A DNA stretch of 13,048 bases from an uncultured Collinsella sp. (lineage in GTDB: Bacteria > Actinomycetota > Coriobacteriia > Coriobacteriales > Coriobacteriaceae): contig CAKUEU010000046.1 in assembly GCA_934646865.1 (NCBI GenBank), positions 1-13,048 of the forward strand. Direction: 5' to 3'. The notes below the pieces were generated by a model. It saw only the letters and a list, made by a program, of their open reading frames with translations. It was not told the DNA's origin and did no database searches. The stretch's first letter is position 1, and each line of letters opens with the position of its first letter. Shown in pieces: positions 1-4,727 of the stretch. The translations under genes were made by a program, and so were the position numbers.

Positions 1-3
1 GCA

Positions 4-39
4 GGCCCCGCCGACCGATTGCAAGCGGTCGGCGGGGCC
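4..39. repeat. Perfect 14-bp hairpin, possible terminator
   Basis: Positions 4-17 and 26-39 are perfect reverse complements (14 bp, all G/C except one A/T pair) around the 8-nt loop ATTGCAAG. The plus-strand 3' flank is only modestly T-containing (ATTGTGGCTCTT) and the minus-strand flank lies outside the window. An intrinsic terminator for a gene to the left is possible but not proven, and the direction is undecided. Confidence 0.6.
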
Positions 40-73
40 ATTGTGGCTCTTGACAGCGGATTGGGTCATATGA

Positions 74-177
74 GCGAGCGGGCTCCGGGTGCCCCAGGTT
101 GCCGTGAAAGAGAAGGGAAGCGTACTTTATGTACGCGACCGACGATTGAGGGGCAAGATGGGGTGCCCGGGGCTCGC
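74..177. repeat. Extended imperfect palindrome, candidate structured RNA or repeat element
   Basis: About 104 nt fold into one long rod. The outer stem is 74-79 with 172-177, continuing as 85-96 with 159-170 including T-G wobbles. An inner stem TTGCC (99-103) pairs with GGCAA (152-156). The apical hairpin is GCGTAC (120-125) with GTACGC (131-136) and loop TTTAT. The unpaired parts are purine-rich on the 5' side (104-119). No coding frame, ribosome binding site or U-tract accompanies it. It could be a small RNA, or one copy of an intergenic repeat family. The strand is undetermined because the rod folds on either strand. Confidence 0.55.
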
Positions 178-188
178 GCAGCGTCAAC

Positions 189-215
189 AAAAAACGCGGT
201 TCGTTAGAACCGCGT
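189..215 (-). terminator. Intrinsic terminator ending the tRNA cluster
   Basis: On the minus strand a perfect 9-bp stem (194-202 with 207-215) and a 4-nt loop are followed by TTTTTTGTT. It lies just downstream of the tRNA-Gly fragment at 223-241, in the same position relative to the tRNA 3' end as the other terminators of this cluster. Confidence 0.85.
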
Positions 216-222
216 AACATAG

Positions 223-241
223 TTGGAGCGGACAACGGGGC
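223..241 (-). pseudogene. 3'-end fragment of tRNA-Gly(GCC)
   Basis: These 19 bases are identical to the 3' end of the two intact tRNA-Gly genes at 411-486 and 637-712: the 3' half of the T stem, the acceptor strand, the discriminator base and the encoded CCA, plus one base beyond. Upstream of it (minus-strand sense) no anticodon, D arm or T loop of tRNA-Gly can be found; other hairpin-rich DNA takes their place. It keeps its own downstream terminator (189-215), so it looks like the last unit of a tRNA-terminator array that lost its 5' part by insertion or recombination. An attachment-site-like duplication left by an integrated element is an alternative. Confidence 0.7.
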
Positions 242-363
242 GTCTGCGTATCCGCTTCGCGGATACGCACCGGCTTCGGCCGCCCGCCGGCGTCCTCGCC
301 AGCTCGCTACAAACGCTCCGCGTTTGCTTAACGCTCGCTCCCTCTCGGGTTCGAGCCCAGACG
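242..363. repeat. Hairpin-rich insert beside the tRNA-Gly fragment
   Basis: This stretch has no convincing gene. It contains a chain of perfect short hairpins: 246-255/259-268 (10 bp, triloop TTC), 271-274/279-282 (CGGC-TTCG-GCCG) and 310-316/320-326 (7 bp, triloop TCC). A T-arm-like core GGGTTCGAGCCC (346-357) resembles a tRNA T arm, but no complete tRNA can be folded around it. CGTCTG at 241-246 and CAGACG at 358-363 are inverted copies that could close the whole region. It may be a small palindromic element that replaced the body of the tRNA. Confidence 0.5.
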
Positions 364-372
364 ACGGGTACG

Positions 373-402
373 AAAAAGCCCGGCTACCGTAGTAGTCGGG
401 CT
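373..402 (-). terminator. Intrinsic terminator after the second tRNA-Gly
   Basis: Read on the minus strand, AGCCCG (from 402) pairs with CGGGCT (to 377). The stem extends by four further pairs after one mismatch (392-395 with 384-387), and TTTTT (377-373) follows. It begins 9 bases after the CCA end of the tRNA-Gly at 411-486. Confidence 0.85.
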
Positions 403-410
403 GTTACGCT

Positions 411-486
411 TGGAGCGGACAACGGGGCTCGAACCCGCGACCCCAACCTTGGCAAGGTTGTGCTCTACCAACTGAGCCATGTCCGC
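411..486 (-). tRNA. tRNA-Gly(GCC), second copy
   Basis: This is a 76-nt gene with encoded CCA (plus-strand TGG at 411-413). Acceptor GCGGACA pairs with TGTCCGC, the D arm is GCTCAGTTGGTAGAGC, the anticodon stem is CAACC/GGTTG with loop TTGCCAA (anticodon GCC), and the T arm is GCGGG-TTCGAGC-CCCGT. It is identical base for base to the copy at 637-712. No promoter is visible between it and the preceding tRNA-Cys, so it is probably transcribed by read-through from the promoter at 725-773. Confidence 0.97.
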
Positions 487-491
487 ATATG

Positions 492-519
492 TAAAACAAA
501 ACGGGCGCCGGAGCGCCCG
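492..519 (-). terminator. Terminator-like hairpin between tRNA-Cys and tRNA-Gly
   Basis: On the minus strand a perfect 7-bp GC stem (513-519 with 502-508, loop TCCG) is followed by TTTTGTTTTAC. It lies between two tRNA genes that appear to share one promoter, so it probably acts as a partial terminator or a processing/stability hairpin rather than a complete stop. Confidence 0.75.
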
Positions 520-528
520 GATGTTGCC

Positions 529-602
529 TGGAGGCGAAGCCCGGATTCGAACCGGGGGTAAAGGCTTTGCAGGCCTCTGCCTTACCACTTGGCCACTTCG
601 CC
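529..602 (-). tRNA. tRNA-Cys(GCA)
   Basis: This is a 74-nt gene with encoded CCA (plus-strand TGG at 529-531). Acceptor GGCGAAG pairs with CTTCGCC, the anticodon stem is AGGC/GCCT with loop CTGCAAA (anticodon GCA), and the T arm is CCGGG/CCCGG around TTCGAAT (read on the minus strand as CCGGTTCGAATCCGG). The 5' end lies one base after the U-tract of the hairpin at 604-626, leaving no room for a separate promoter. It is therefore co-transcribed with the tRNA-Gly upstream. Confidence 0.97.
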
Positions 603-603
603 G

Positions 604-626
604 AAAAAGGACCGCCTAAACGGTCC
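604..626 (-). terminator. Terminator-like hairpin between tRNA-Gly and tRNA-Cys
   Basis: Read on the minus strand, GGACCG (626-621) and CGGTCC (614-609) form a perfect 6-bp stem with a 6-nt loop, followed by TTTTT (608-604). The U-tract stops one base before the mature 5' end of tRNA-Cys. Probably a leaky terminator or processing signal within the tRNA operon. Confidence 0.75.
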
Positions 627-636
627 GGAAATGCAA

Positions 637-712
637 TGGAGCGGACAACGGGGCTCGAACCCGCGACCCCAACCTTGGCAAGGTTGTGCTCTACCAACTG
701 AGCCATGTCCGC
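637..712 (-). tRNA. tRNA-Gly(GCC), first copy
   Basis: This is the promoter-proximal gene of the cluster, 76 nt, with anticodon GCC in loop TTGCCAA and encoded CCA. It is identical to the copy at 411-486. Its 5' end lies 12 bases after the -10 box proposed at 725-730, so the primary transcript would have only a very short leader. Confidence 0.97.
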
Positions 713-724
713 TTGCGGGTTATT

Positions 725-773
725 AATTTACGCGAGTTGTCCAAAAGACGCAAGTACTTTTTTCAAAAAACTT
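725..773 (-). promoter_or_regulatory. Promoter of the Gly-Cys-Gly tRNA cluster
   Basis: On the minus strand a -35 box TTGCGT (753-748), a 17-bp spacer and a -10 box TAAATT (730-725) lie just before the first tRNA. Immediately upstream is an A/T-tract block (773-754) shared with the tRNA-Leu promoter at 4194-4243: T6 and A6 tracts, then GT(A/G)CTTGC running into the -35. The A/T tracts look like an UP element, which is usual for strong stable-RNA promoters. Confidence 0.7.
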
Positions 774-817
774 GTCTGCCGCATGTTCTTAGCAGCTAAA
801 CGCGCTAAAGCGATTGG

Positions 818-1600
818 CTAGGCACACGATTCCAACGCTCCGCTAAACAGCTTCACCATCTGCACGCGCGTACCGGCGCCGTCCGTACGACGAGCAACCT
901 CCACGTTATCGACGAGCATACGCATAAGCTTGATACCACGGCCGCGCTCCTCTGATGCGACCGGTTCGCTCGTTTCATCGATAGAATAGCCGGCACCTCG
1001 ATCAAGCACCTCAACCACAACGCGATCGCCATAGGCCTGAACCGTCAGGACGCACCCGATACCGCCCGCATGGTCATAGGCATTACCCAGCGCCTCCCCC
1101 GACGCCAATGCGACATCGTACCGCTCGTCACGGCGCAACGGAAGCGATTCAAGGAGTTCGGCGATGCGATGTCGGTAGTATGGAAGATTCTCGATACCCT
1201 GACGGACCTCGACGCTCTTACTCCAGCGAGGCAGCTCCCCCACCGGAATGGCGGGAATAGACTCCCGTGCCGGCCCCGCGACATGAAGAATATCGACAAG
1301 ACGAGCAATCTCCAAAAAGCGAACAACTTCACCTGATGCATTGACGAGCGAAAGCAGGCCTTCTCGCCTCATGAGCTCACGAGCGCGCGTAAGCAGGAAT
1401 GCCAAGCCCGTCGAATCGATAAAGCTAACAGCCTGACAGTTGATGACGACACGACGCACGCCGCGGCCAATCAAAGCATCCAACCGCCGACGCAGCGCAG
1501 GCACCGTGGCGATGTCGATATCGCCTGGTGGCGTCAAAACCGCTATGTCATTCCACTCATTCATACGACCATGGTTCCCCAAAAAGCCCACTCGATGCAT
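818..1600 (-). CDS. STAS anti-sigma-antagonist domain fused to RsbW/SpoIIAB-type kinase domain
   Basis: This is a cytoplasmic partner-switching regulator of about 260 aa. Residues roughly 13-110 form a STAS (SpoIIAA/RsbV-like) domain with the hallmark loop FIDSTG; its serine, about residue 63, is the site phosphorylated in this family. Residues about 135-255 form a HATPase_c domain of the RsbW/SpoIIAB kinase type: N-box E-ALG-N-AYD-H (about 169-177), DRGAG, then GRGIKLM and GTRVQM. Antagonist and kinase are normally separate proteins, so the fusion is notable. It lies 41 nt downstream of the PP2C phosphatase gene, its expected counter-enzyme. I prefer the ATG at 1600, with GGGGA five bases upstream. 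A TTG at 1612 and an ATG at 1564, directly before the STAS fold, are alternatives. No sigma factor is encoded nearby, so the output partner is unknown. Confidence 0.88.
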   Translation of the reverse strand: MHRVGFLGNHGRMNEWNDIAVLTPPGDIDIATVPALRRRLDALIGRGVRRVVINCQAVSFIDSTGLAFLLTRARELMRREGLLSLVNASGEVVRFLEIARLVDILHVAGPARESIPAIPVGELPRWSKSVEVRQGIENLPYYRHRIAELLESLPLRRDERYDVALASGEALGNAYDHAGGIGCVLTVQAYGDRVVVEVLDRGAGYSIDETSEPVASEERGRGIKLMRMLVDNVEVARRTDGAGTRVQMVKLFSGALESCA

Positions 1601-1641
1601 TCGTTTCCCCAACCGTACGGATTCAGCCCGCCCAGCGTCGT

Positions 1642-3987
1642 CTATGAACGACCCCGTAAAAACTCAAGGGACACCAATGCAATGTCATCGTCCAGCGCCG
1701 ATTCGGTAAATCGGTCGAGCTCGCCCAAGACCTTGCCGCAGATTCCCGATACGCCCTCACCCGAGACAGAGAGCAGAAGGTCACGAAGGCGCTGCTCGCC
1801 AAAGAAAGCACCCGAGCGGTCACGCGCTTCGATTGTTCCGTCGGTGTACATAAATAGCATGTCACCAGGAGCGAACGTAAACACGCCTGTCTCGTACACC
1901 ATGCTCTCAAAGGCACCGATTACCCCCGATTGGCATCCAAGCAGCTCGACCTCTCCCCCACGAGCCTCGTCGCCACCCAGCGGCATCGACTCTGGTCTGA
2001 TGACCATGGTCGGAGGATGGCCCGCCGAACAATACGTTGCGCGTCCGGCTTTAAGGTCAATCTTGGCGATAAAGGCCGTCACGAACGTCTCGACCCTCGA
2101 AAAGCCCATGAGCATGCTGTTAAGGGAGCGTGCCATGCGGGCCGGTCCAGCGCCCTCCCAGGCATATGCCGTCAGGGCCGTCTTGACGAGCGCGGACATC
2201 GATGCAGCCTCAATGCCTTTGCCAGACACATCGCCCAGAATCATGACGGCGCAATCGTCGGGAAGACGGATGAGCGTATAGAAATCGCCGCCGACCAACG
2301 CCGAGTTCGTGGCCGACAGGTACACCGAATCGGTTGCGATACCCGGAACATCCCCCAGTGAATTTCTCATGCCAATCTGAAGGGTCTGAGCGATATGGCG
2401 CTCCTCACGCTTTTGAGATTCGCCTTCATAGATCAGTTCAAAGTCATGAGCCAAGTGCACCAAGTAGTCATATTCAAGGTCATCAATCGGCTCTTGGCTA
2501 CCATCACGAAGCAGCAGCGCGCGCGTCGTCGGGCCCTTCGCAACAGAAGCAGGAACGATCGCGTCGTTACTGTGCTTGCCATCGCCCTCAGAGCGCGGGC
2601 GCCCCGCCTCGATGCCGGCGTCGACGTAGAGACCCTGGCAAGGCAGGCCATGTGCCCTAAGCCAGCCTCCCATAGGCATCGATTCGTCAACGCGAGTTAT
2701 ACGGACGTGTTTAAGGTCCTCGGCACTCGTGCCGCCCAAAACAGATGCCTCAAAGCCATCAGGGCCAGCCCCCAGACGTGCCGCTGGCGCCGTCGTGGAA
2801 AAGAAAAGCTTCTCGGGATCGTCCGGCAAAGCAACGCGACTGCCGCCTTCAAAATCTATGACGTAGGAATCCAGACTGGCGTCATACTCAATAGGGCAAA
2901 AATGGCAGTTGAGCATATTGCAGATCTCGGACGATACCGCCTGGGTAGCCGCGGCGGAATCGTCTAGAAAGGTAAACAACTCATCCCGCAAGACATTGAG
3001 CGAGCGGCCAAGCTCGGCCGTGCGACGGGAGCGAAGGCTCGATGCCATGCCGACCAGCTGGATAGACAGGTAATCGCAAATGACCTCGAGCACATTAACG
3101 TCATAGGCAAGCGGTGCCTGGGGGCGTTTCCAACCAACTTCCAGCACGCCAAGGATCTGCGTACCGTAAAAAACGGGAAGACAGATTTCACTGCGGTACG
3201 GAGGCATATCCTGCATGCGCAACAGGTGCTTAGAACGATTATCCAGGTCCATGAACATGCCCGAAGCGACTCGATCGCCCTCAAGGTCTTGCTGGATCGA
3301 CAGACGGCAAGCGCGCGACTCGCGAAGTACGTACGTCGGAATGCCCGCGCCGTACGGCATGAACTCGGGCAGATAGCTGTCCTCTAGCTCCTTGGAAACG
3401 CCGCGGAGCTTAAAGCCGCCACTCTCGGAAAAATAGATAGCCGCACCGGAGGCATCAAGCGTTCCGACGAGCTGATTCAAAACGGTATCGAGCAGGCCGG
3501 GGAGCTCATCGGAGCCAACGGTACTCATAATGACCGAAAGCGTGCCCGAAAGACGCTTATTCGCCACCCTGAGCTCCGACAGCGCACGCTTGAGCTGACG
3601 ATCGTGGGAATACTGCTCTTCGATGCTGTGAAGCGCCACCAGAACACGTGGTGCGCGGCGCCCAAAGATGCGTGGAGGCGTTACGGAGCCCGCACGAACC
3701 AAGACGGGAATAAAAGAGCCGTCACTCAGCTTGAGCATCAGTTCGTTCTCGGAGCCATCAGTTTCAAATGGCAGACGATGTTCCGTCGCACGTTCAAAAG
3801 CGGACGAGTACAGGACGTCTTTAACATCTCCACCGATGACGTCGGCGCGTTCCTCGCACATCAAACCAAGTAAGCGATTATTCACATGCAGAATGGTTCC
3901 GTCGAGCTCGCAGATGATGACAGCATCGCTCGTGATCTCGACTAGTTGGGCAACGTCTGCCCACTCGTTGCGTTCAAGCGTTTCCAT
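1642..3987 (-). CDS. PAS-GAF-PP2C (RsbU/SpoIIE-type) serine phosphatase
   Basis: This is a multidomain sensor phosphatase of about 781 aa with no signal peptide or membrane segment. A PAS domain (about 10-120, core DAVIICELDGTILHVNNR) is followed by a predicted helical linker (about 125-150), a GAF-like domain (about 160-320), a less recognisable GAF-like region (about 340-530) and a C-terminal PP2C/SpoIIE domain (about 555-775). The metal-binding motifs are present: GGDFY near 566, GDVSGKG near 585, AGHPP near 655, YTDG near 714 and DDDIAL near 766, so it should be active. It is expected to dephosphorylate a STAS-domain antagonist, very likely the one in the next gene, and thus to open a partner switch when PAS/GAF sense a signal. 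The ATG at 3987 has GGTGGGG seven bases upstream. A GTG at 3999 would add four residues and has a poorer site. No clear separate promoter is visible behind the tRNA-Leu terminator. Confidence 0.92.
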   Translation of the reverse strand: METLERNEWADVAQLVEITSDAVIICELDGTILHVNNRLLGLMCEERADVIGGDVKDVLYSSAFERATEHRLPFETDGSENELMLKLSDGSFIPVLVRAGSVTPPRIFGRRAPRVLVALHSIEEQYSHDRQLKRALSELRVANKRLSGTLSVIMSTVGSDELPGLLDTVLNQLVGTLDASGAAIYFSESGGFKLRGVSKELEDSYLPEFMPYGAGIPTYVLRESRACRLSIQQDLEGDRVASGMFMDLDNRSKHLLRMQDMPPYRSEICLPVFYGTQILGVLEVGWKRPQAPLAYDVNVLEVICDYLSIQLVGMASSLRSRRTAELGRSLNVLRDELFTFLDDSAAATQAVSSEICNMLNCHFCPIEYDASLDSYVIDFEGGSRVALPDDPEKLFFSTTAPAARLGAGPDGFEASVLGGTSAEDLKHVRITRVDESMPMGGWLRAHGLPCQGLYVDAGIEAGRPRSEGDGKHSNDAIVPASVAKGPTTRALLLRDGSQEPIDDLEYDYLVHLAHDFELIYEGESQKREERHIAQTLQIGMRNSLGDVPGIATDSVYLSATNSALVGGDFYTLIRLPDDCAVMILGDVSGKGIEAASMSALVKTALTAYAWEGAGPARMARSLNSMLMGFSRVETFVTAFIAKIDLKAGRATYCSAGHPPTMVIRPESMPLGGDEARGGEVELLGCQSGVIGAFESMVYETGVFTFAPGDMLFMYTDGTIEARDRSGAFFGEQRLRDLLLSVSGEGVSGICGKVLGELDRFTESALDDDIALVSLEFLRGRS

Positions 3988-4013
3988 CGTGGACCCCACC
4001 GTCTATCGGTAAC

Positions 4014-4035
4014 AAAAAAGCCTCCGAAGAGGCTT
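4014..4035 (-). terminator. Intrinsic terminator of tRNA-Leu
   Basis: On the minus strand AAGCCTC-TTCG-GAGGCTT forms a 7-bp stem with a stable UUCG tetraloop (4029-4035 with 4018-4024), followed by TTTTTTG. It lies 11 bases after the tRNA-Leu CCA end and only about 26 bases before the start codon of the phosphatase gene. Confidence 0.92.
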
Positions 4036-4046
4036 CTCAAATGCGA

Positions 4047-4136
4047 TGGTGTCGGAGGCGGGACTTGAACCCGCATGACCAAAAAGCGGTCACTAGCACC
4101 TCAAGCTAGCGCGTCTGCCAATTCCGCCACTCCGAC
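4047..4136 (-). tRNA. tRNA-Leu(GAG)
   Basis: This is a 90-nt type II tRNA with encoded CCA. Acceptor GTCGGAG pairs with CTCCGAC, the anticodon stem is CTAGC/GCTAG with loop TTGAGGT (anticodon GAG), the long variable arm is TGACCGCTTTTTGGTCA, and the T arm is GCGGG-TTCAAGT-CCCGC. The long variable arm confirms the Leu class. Its own promoter and terminator flank it. Confidence 0.97.
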
Positions 4137-4193
4137 ATGCTATGTTGTTGATTCGCGGTTCGTTTTGTTGGACCCGCGCGTTCAACGAGGAAG

Positions 4194-4243
4194 ATAATAA
4201 CCTATGATTCGAGAACTGTGCAAGCACTTTTTTGAAAAAAGTT
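4194..4243 (-). promoter_or_regulatory. Promoter of tRNA-Leu
   Basis: On the minus strand, -35 TTGCAC (4223-4218) is followed after 17-18 bp by TTATTA/TATTAT (4200-4194). The block upstream of the -35 (4243-4219) matches the block in front of the tRNA-Gly cluster at 21 of 25 positions, including the near-palindromic T6/A6 tract. The start would lie about 50 nt before the tRNA 5' end, leaving a leader to be processed. Confidence 0.65.
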
Positions 4244-4280
4244 TTCGAATTTGTAATTGCGCAGGTAGACTGACCTGTTC

Positions 4281-4405
4281 GGGCCGGAATGAGGTTGCTT
4301 TCCAACGCGTCCTCGGGCATGCGGCATTATTTTGATTCGCGCTTCGCGCTACAAAATAATGCCGCCCCCTGCGGAATGCGTTGGAAAGCAACCTCATTCC
4401 GGCCC
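4281..4405. repeat. Long nested palindrome, element A (125 bp)
   Basis: The outer arms 4281-4308 and 4378-4405 are perfect 28-bp inverted repeats. Inside are 12-nt boxes GTCCTCGGGCAT (4309-4320) and CCCCTGCGGAAT (4366-4377), then perfect 14-bp arms 4321-4334 and 4352-4365, then a 17-nt tip containing GCGC-TTC-GCGC. The boxes can form only an interrupted helix. The same architecture and boxes recur, in opposite orientation, in element B (4586-4712), although the stems have different sequences. There is no coding potential, no U-tract and no target-site duplication that I can see. It is unlike a normal terminator; a palindromic mobile repeat or a structured RNA are the options. Confidence 0.85.
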
Positions 4406-4407
4406 TA

Positions 4408-4421
4408 GGAGTATATACTCC
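4408..4421. repeat. 14-bp perfect palindrome, operator-like
   Basis: GGAGTATATACTCC is a perfect 7+7 palindrome two bases after element A. Its size and AT-rich centre resemble a binding site for a dimeric regulator, but no gene starts next to it, so a function cannot be assigned. Confidence 0.4.
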
Positions 4422-4466
4422 GGGCACAGTTCTCAAATATGTTCTGGGGGCTGATGCAAATTTGGT

Positions 4467-4485
4467 GGCTCGGCCTTGCCGAGCC
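4467..4485. repeat. 7-bp GC hairpin
   Basis: GGCTCGG (4467-4473) and CCGAGCC (4479-4485) pair around CCTTG. Neither flank is a good U-tract. It could contribute to termination downstream of oppF, but it lies more than 240 bp after that stop codon. Confidence 0.45.
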
Positions 4486-4495
4486 CTTATATGGG

Positions 4496-4521
4496 GAGGC
4501 CGGAGCTTAAGCTCCGGCCTC
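4496..4521. repeat. 26-bp perfect palindrome
   Basis: Positions 4496-4508 and 4509-4521 are exact reverse complements with centre CTTAAG and no loop. On the plus strand it is followed by GCTAAAATCTTATT; on the minus strand by CCCCATATAAG. It may be a bidirectional terminator hairpin with a weak tract, or a protein-binding palindrome. Confidence 0.55.
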
Positions 4522-4547
4522 GCTAAAATCTTATTAGATTAAGTGAG

Positions 4548-4564
4548 CGATCAGGGAATCGCAC
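4548..4564. repeat. Inverted copy of the oppF 3' coding end
   Basis: These 17 bases match, at 16 of 17 positions in inverted orientation, bases 4740-4756, which encode the last residues of OppF (IKESH). The two copies lie almost symmetrically around element B (centres 4652 and 4649). In the operon mRNA they could pair and enclose the stop codon and element B in one large stem. Confidence 0.6.
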
Positions 4565-4585
4565 TCCCCCTGCCGAGTTACCGCA

Positions 4586-4712
4586 GGGCCCGCCCTGGAG
4601 TTAGTTTTCAGAACACTCCGCAGGACGCAAGAGACCCCCGCCGCACGAAGTGCGCAGCGGGGGTCTCTTGCATGTCCGAGGACGTTCTGAAAACTAACTC
4701 CAGGGCGGGCCC
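4586..4712. repeat. Long nested palindrome, element B (127 bp)
   Basis: Perfect 29-bp outer arms (4586-4614 and 4684-4712) enclose 12-nt boxes ACTCCGCAGGAC (4615-4626) and ATGTCCGAGGAC (4672-4683), perfect 15-bp inner arms (4627-4641 and 4657-4671) and the tip CGCAC-GAA-GTGCG. On the minus strand the boxes read GTCCTCGGACAT and GTCCTGCGGAGT, matching those of element A on the plus strand at 11/12 and 9/12 positions. It starts 15 bases after the oppF stop codon. It may end or stabilise the opp mRNA, but it lacks the U-tract of an ordinary terminator. Short open frames across it on both strands only reflect the palindrome. Confidence 0.87.
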
Positions 4713-4727
4713 GAACGAGAACACCGA

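Noticed and set aside
337..372. A plus-strand tRNA ending near the T-arm-like core GGGTTCGAGCCC
   Set aside because: No acceptor stem, anticodon arm or D arm can be paired around it; the core itself is nearly palindromic and can arise in any hairpin-rich DNA.
4281..4712. Elements A and B as integron attC sites
   Set aside because: They are imperfect palindromes with conserved interrupted boxes, but I find no GTTRRRY/RYYYAAC core ends, no cassette genes between them and no integrase.
4281..4712. Elements A and B as ordinary intrinsic terminators
   Set aside because: Neither has a U-tract on either side, and the stems are far longer than the terminators seen elsewhere in this window.
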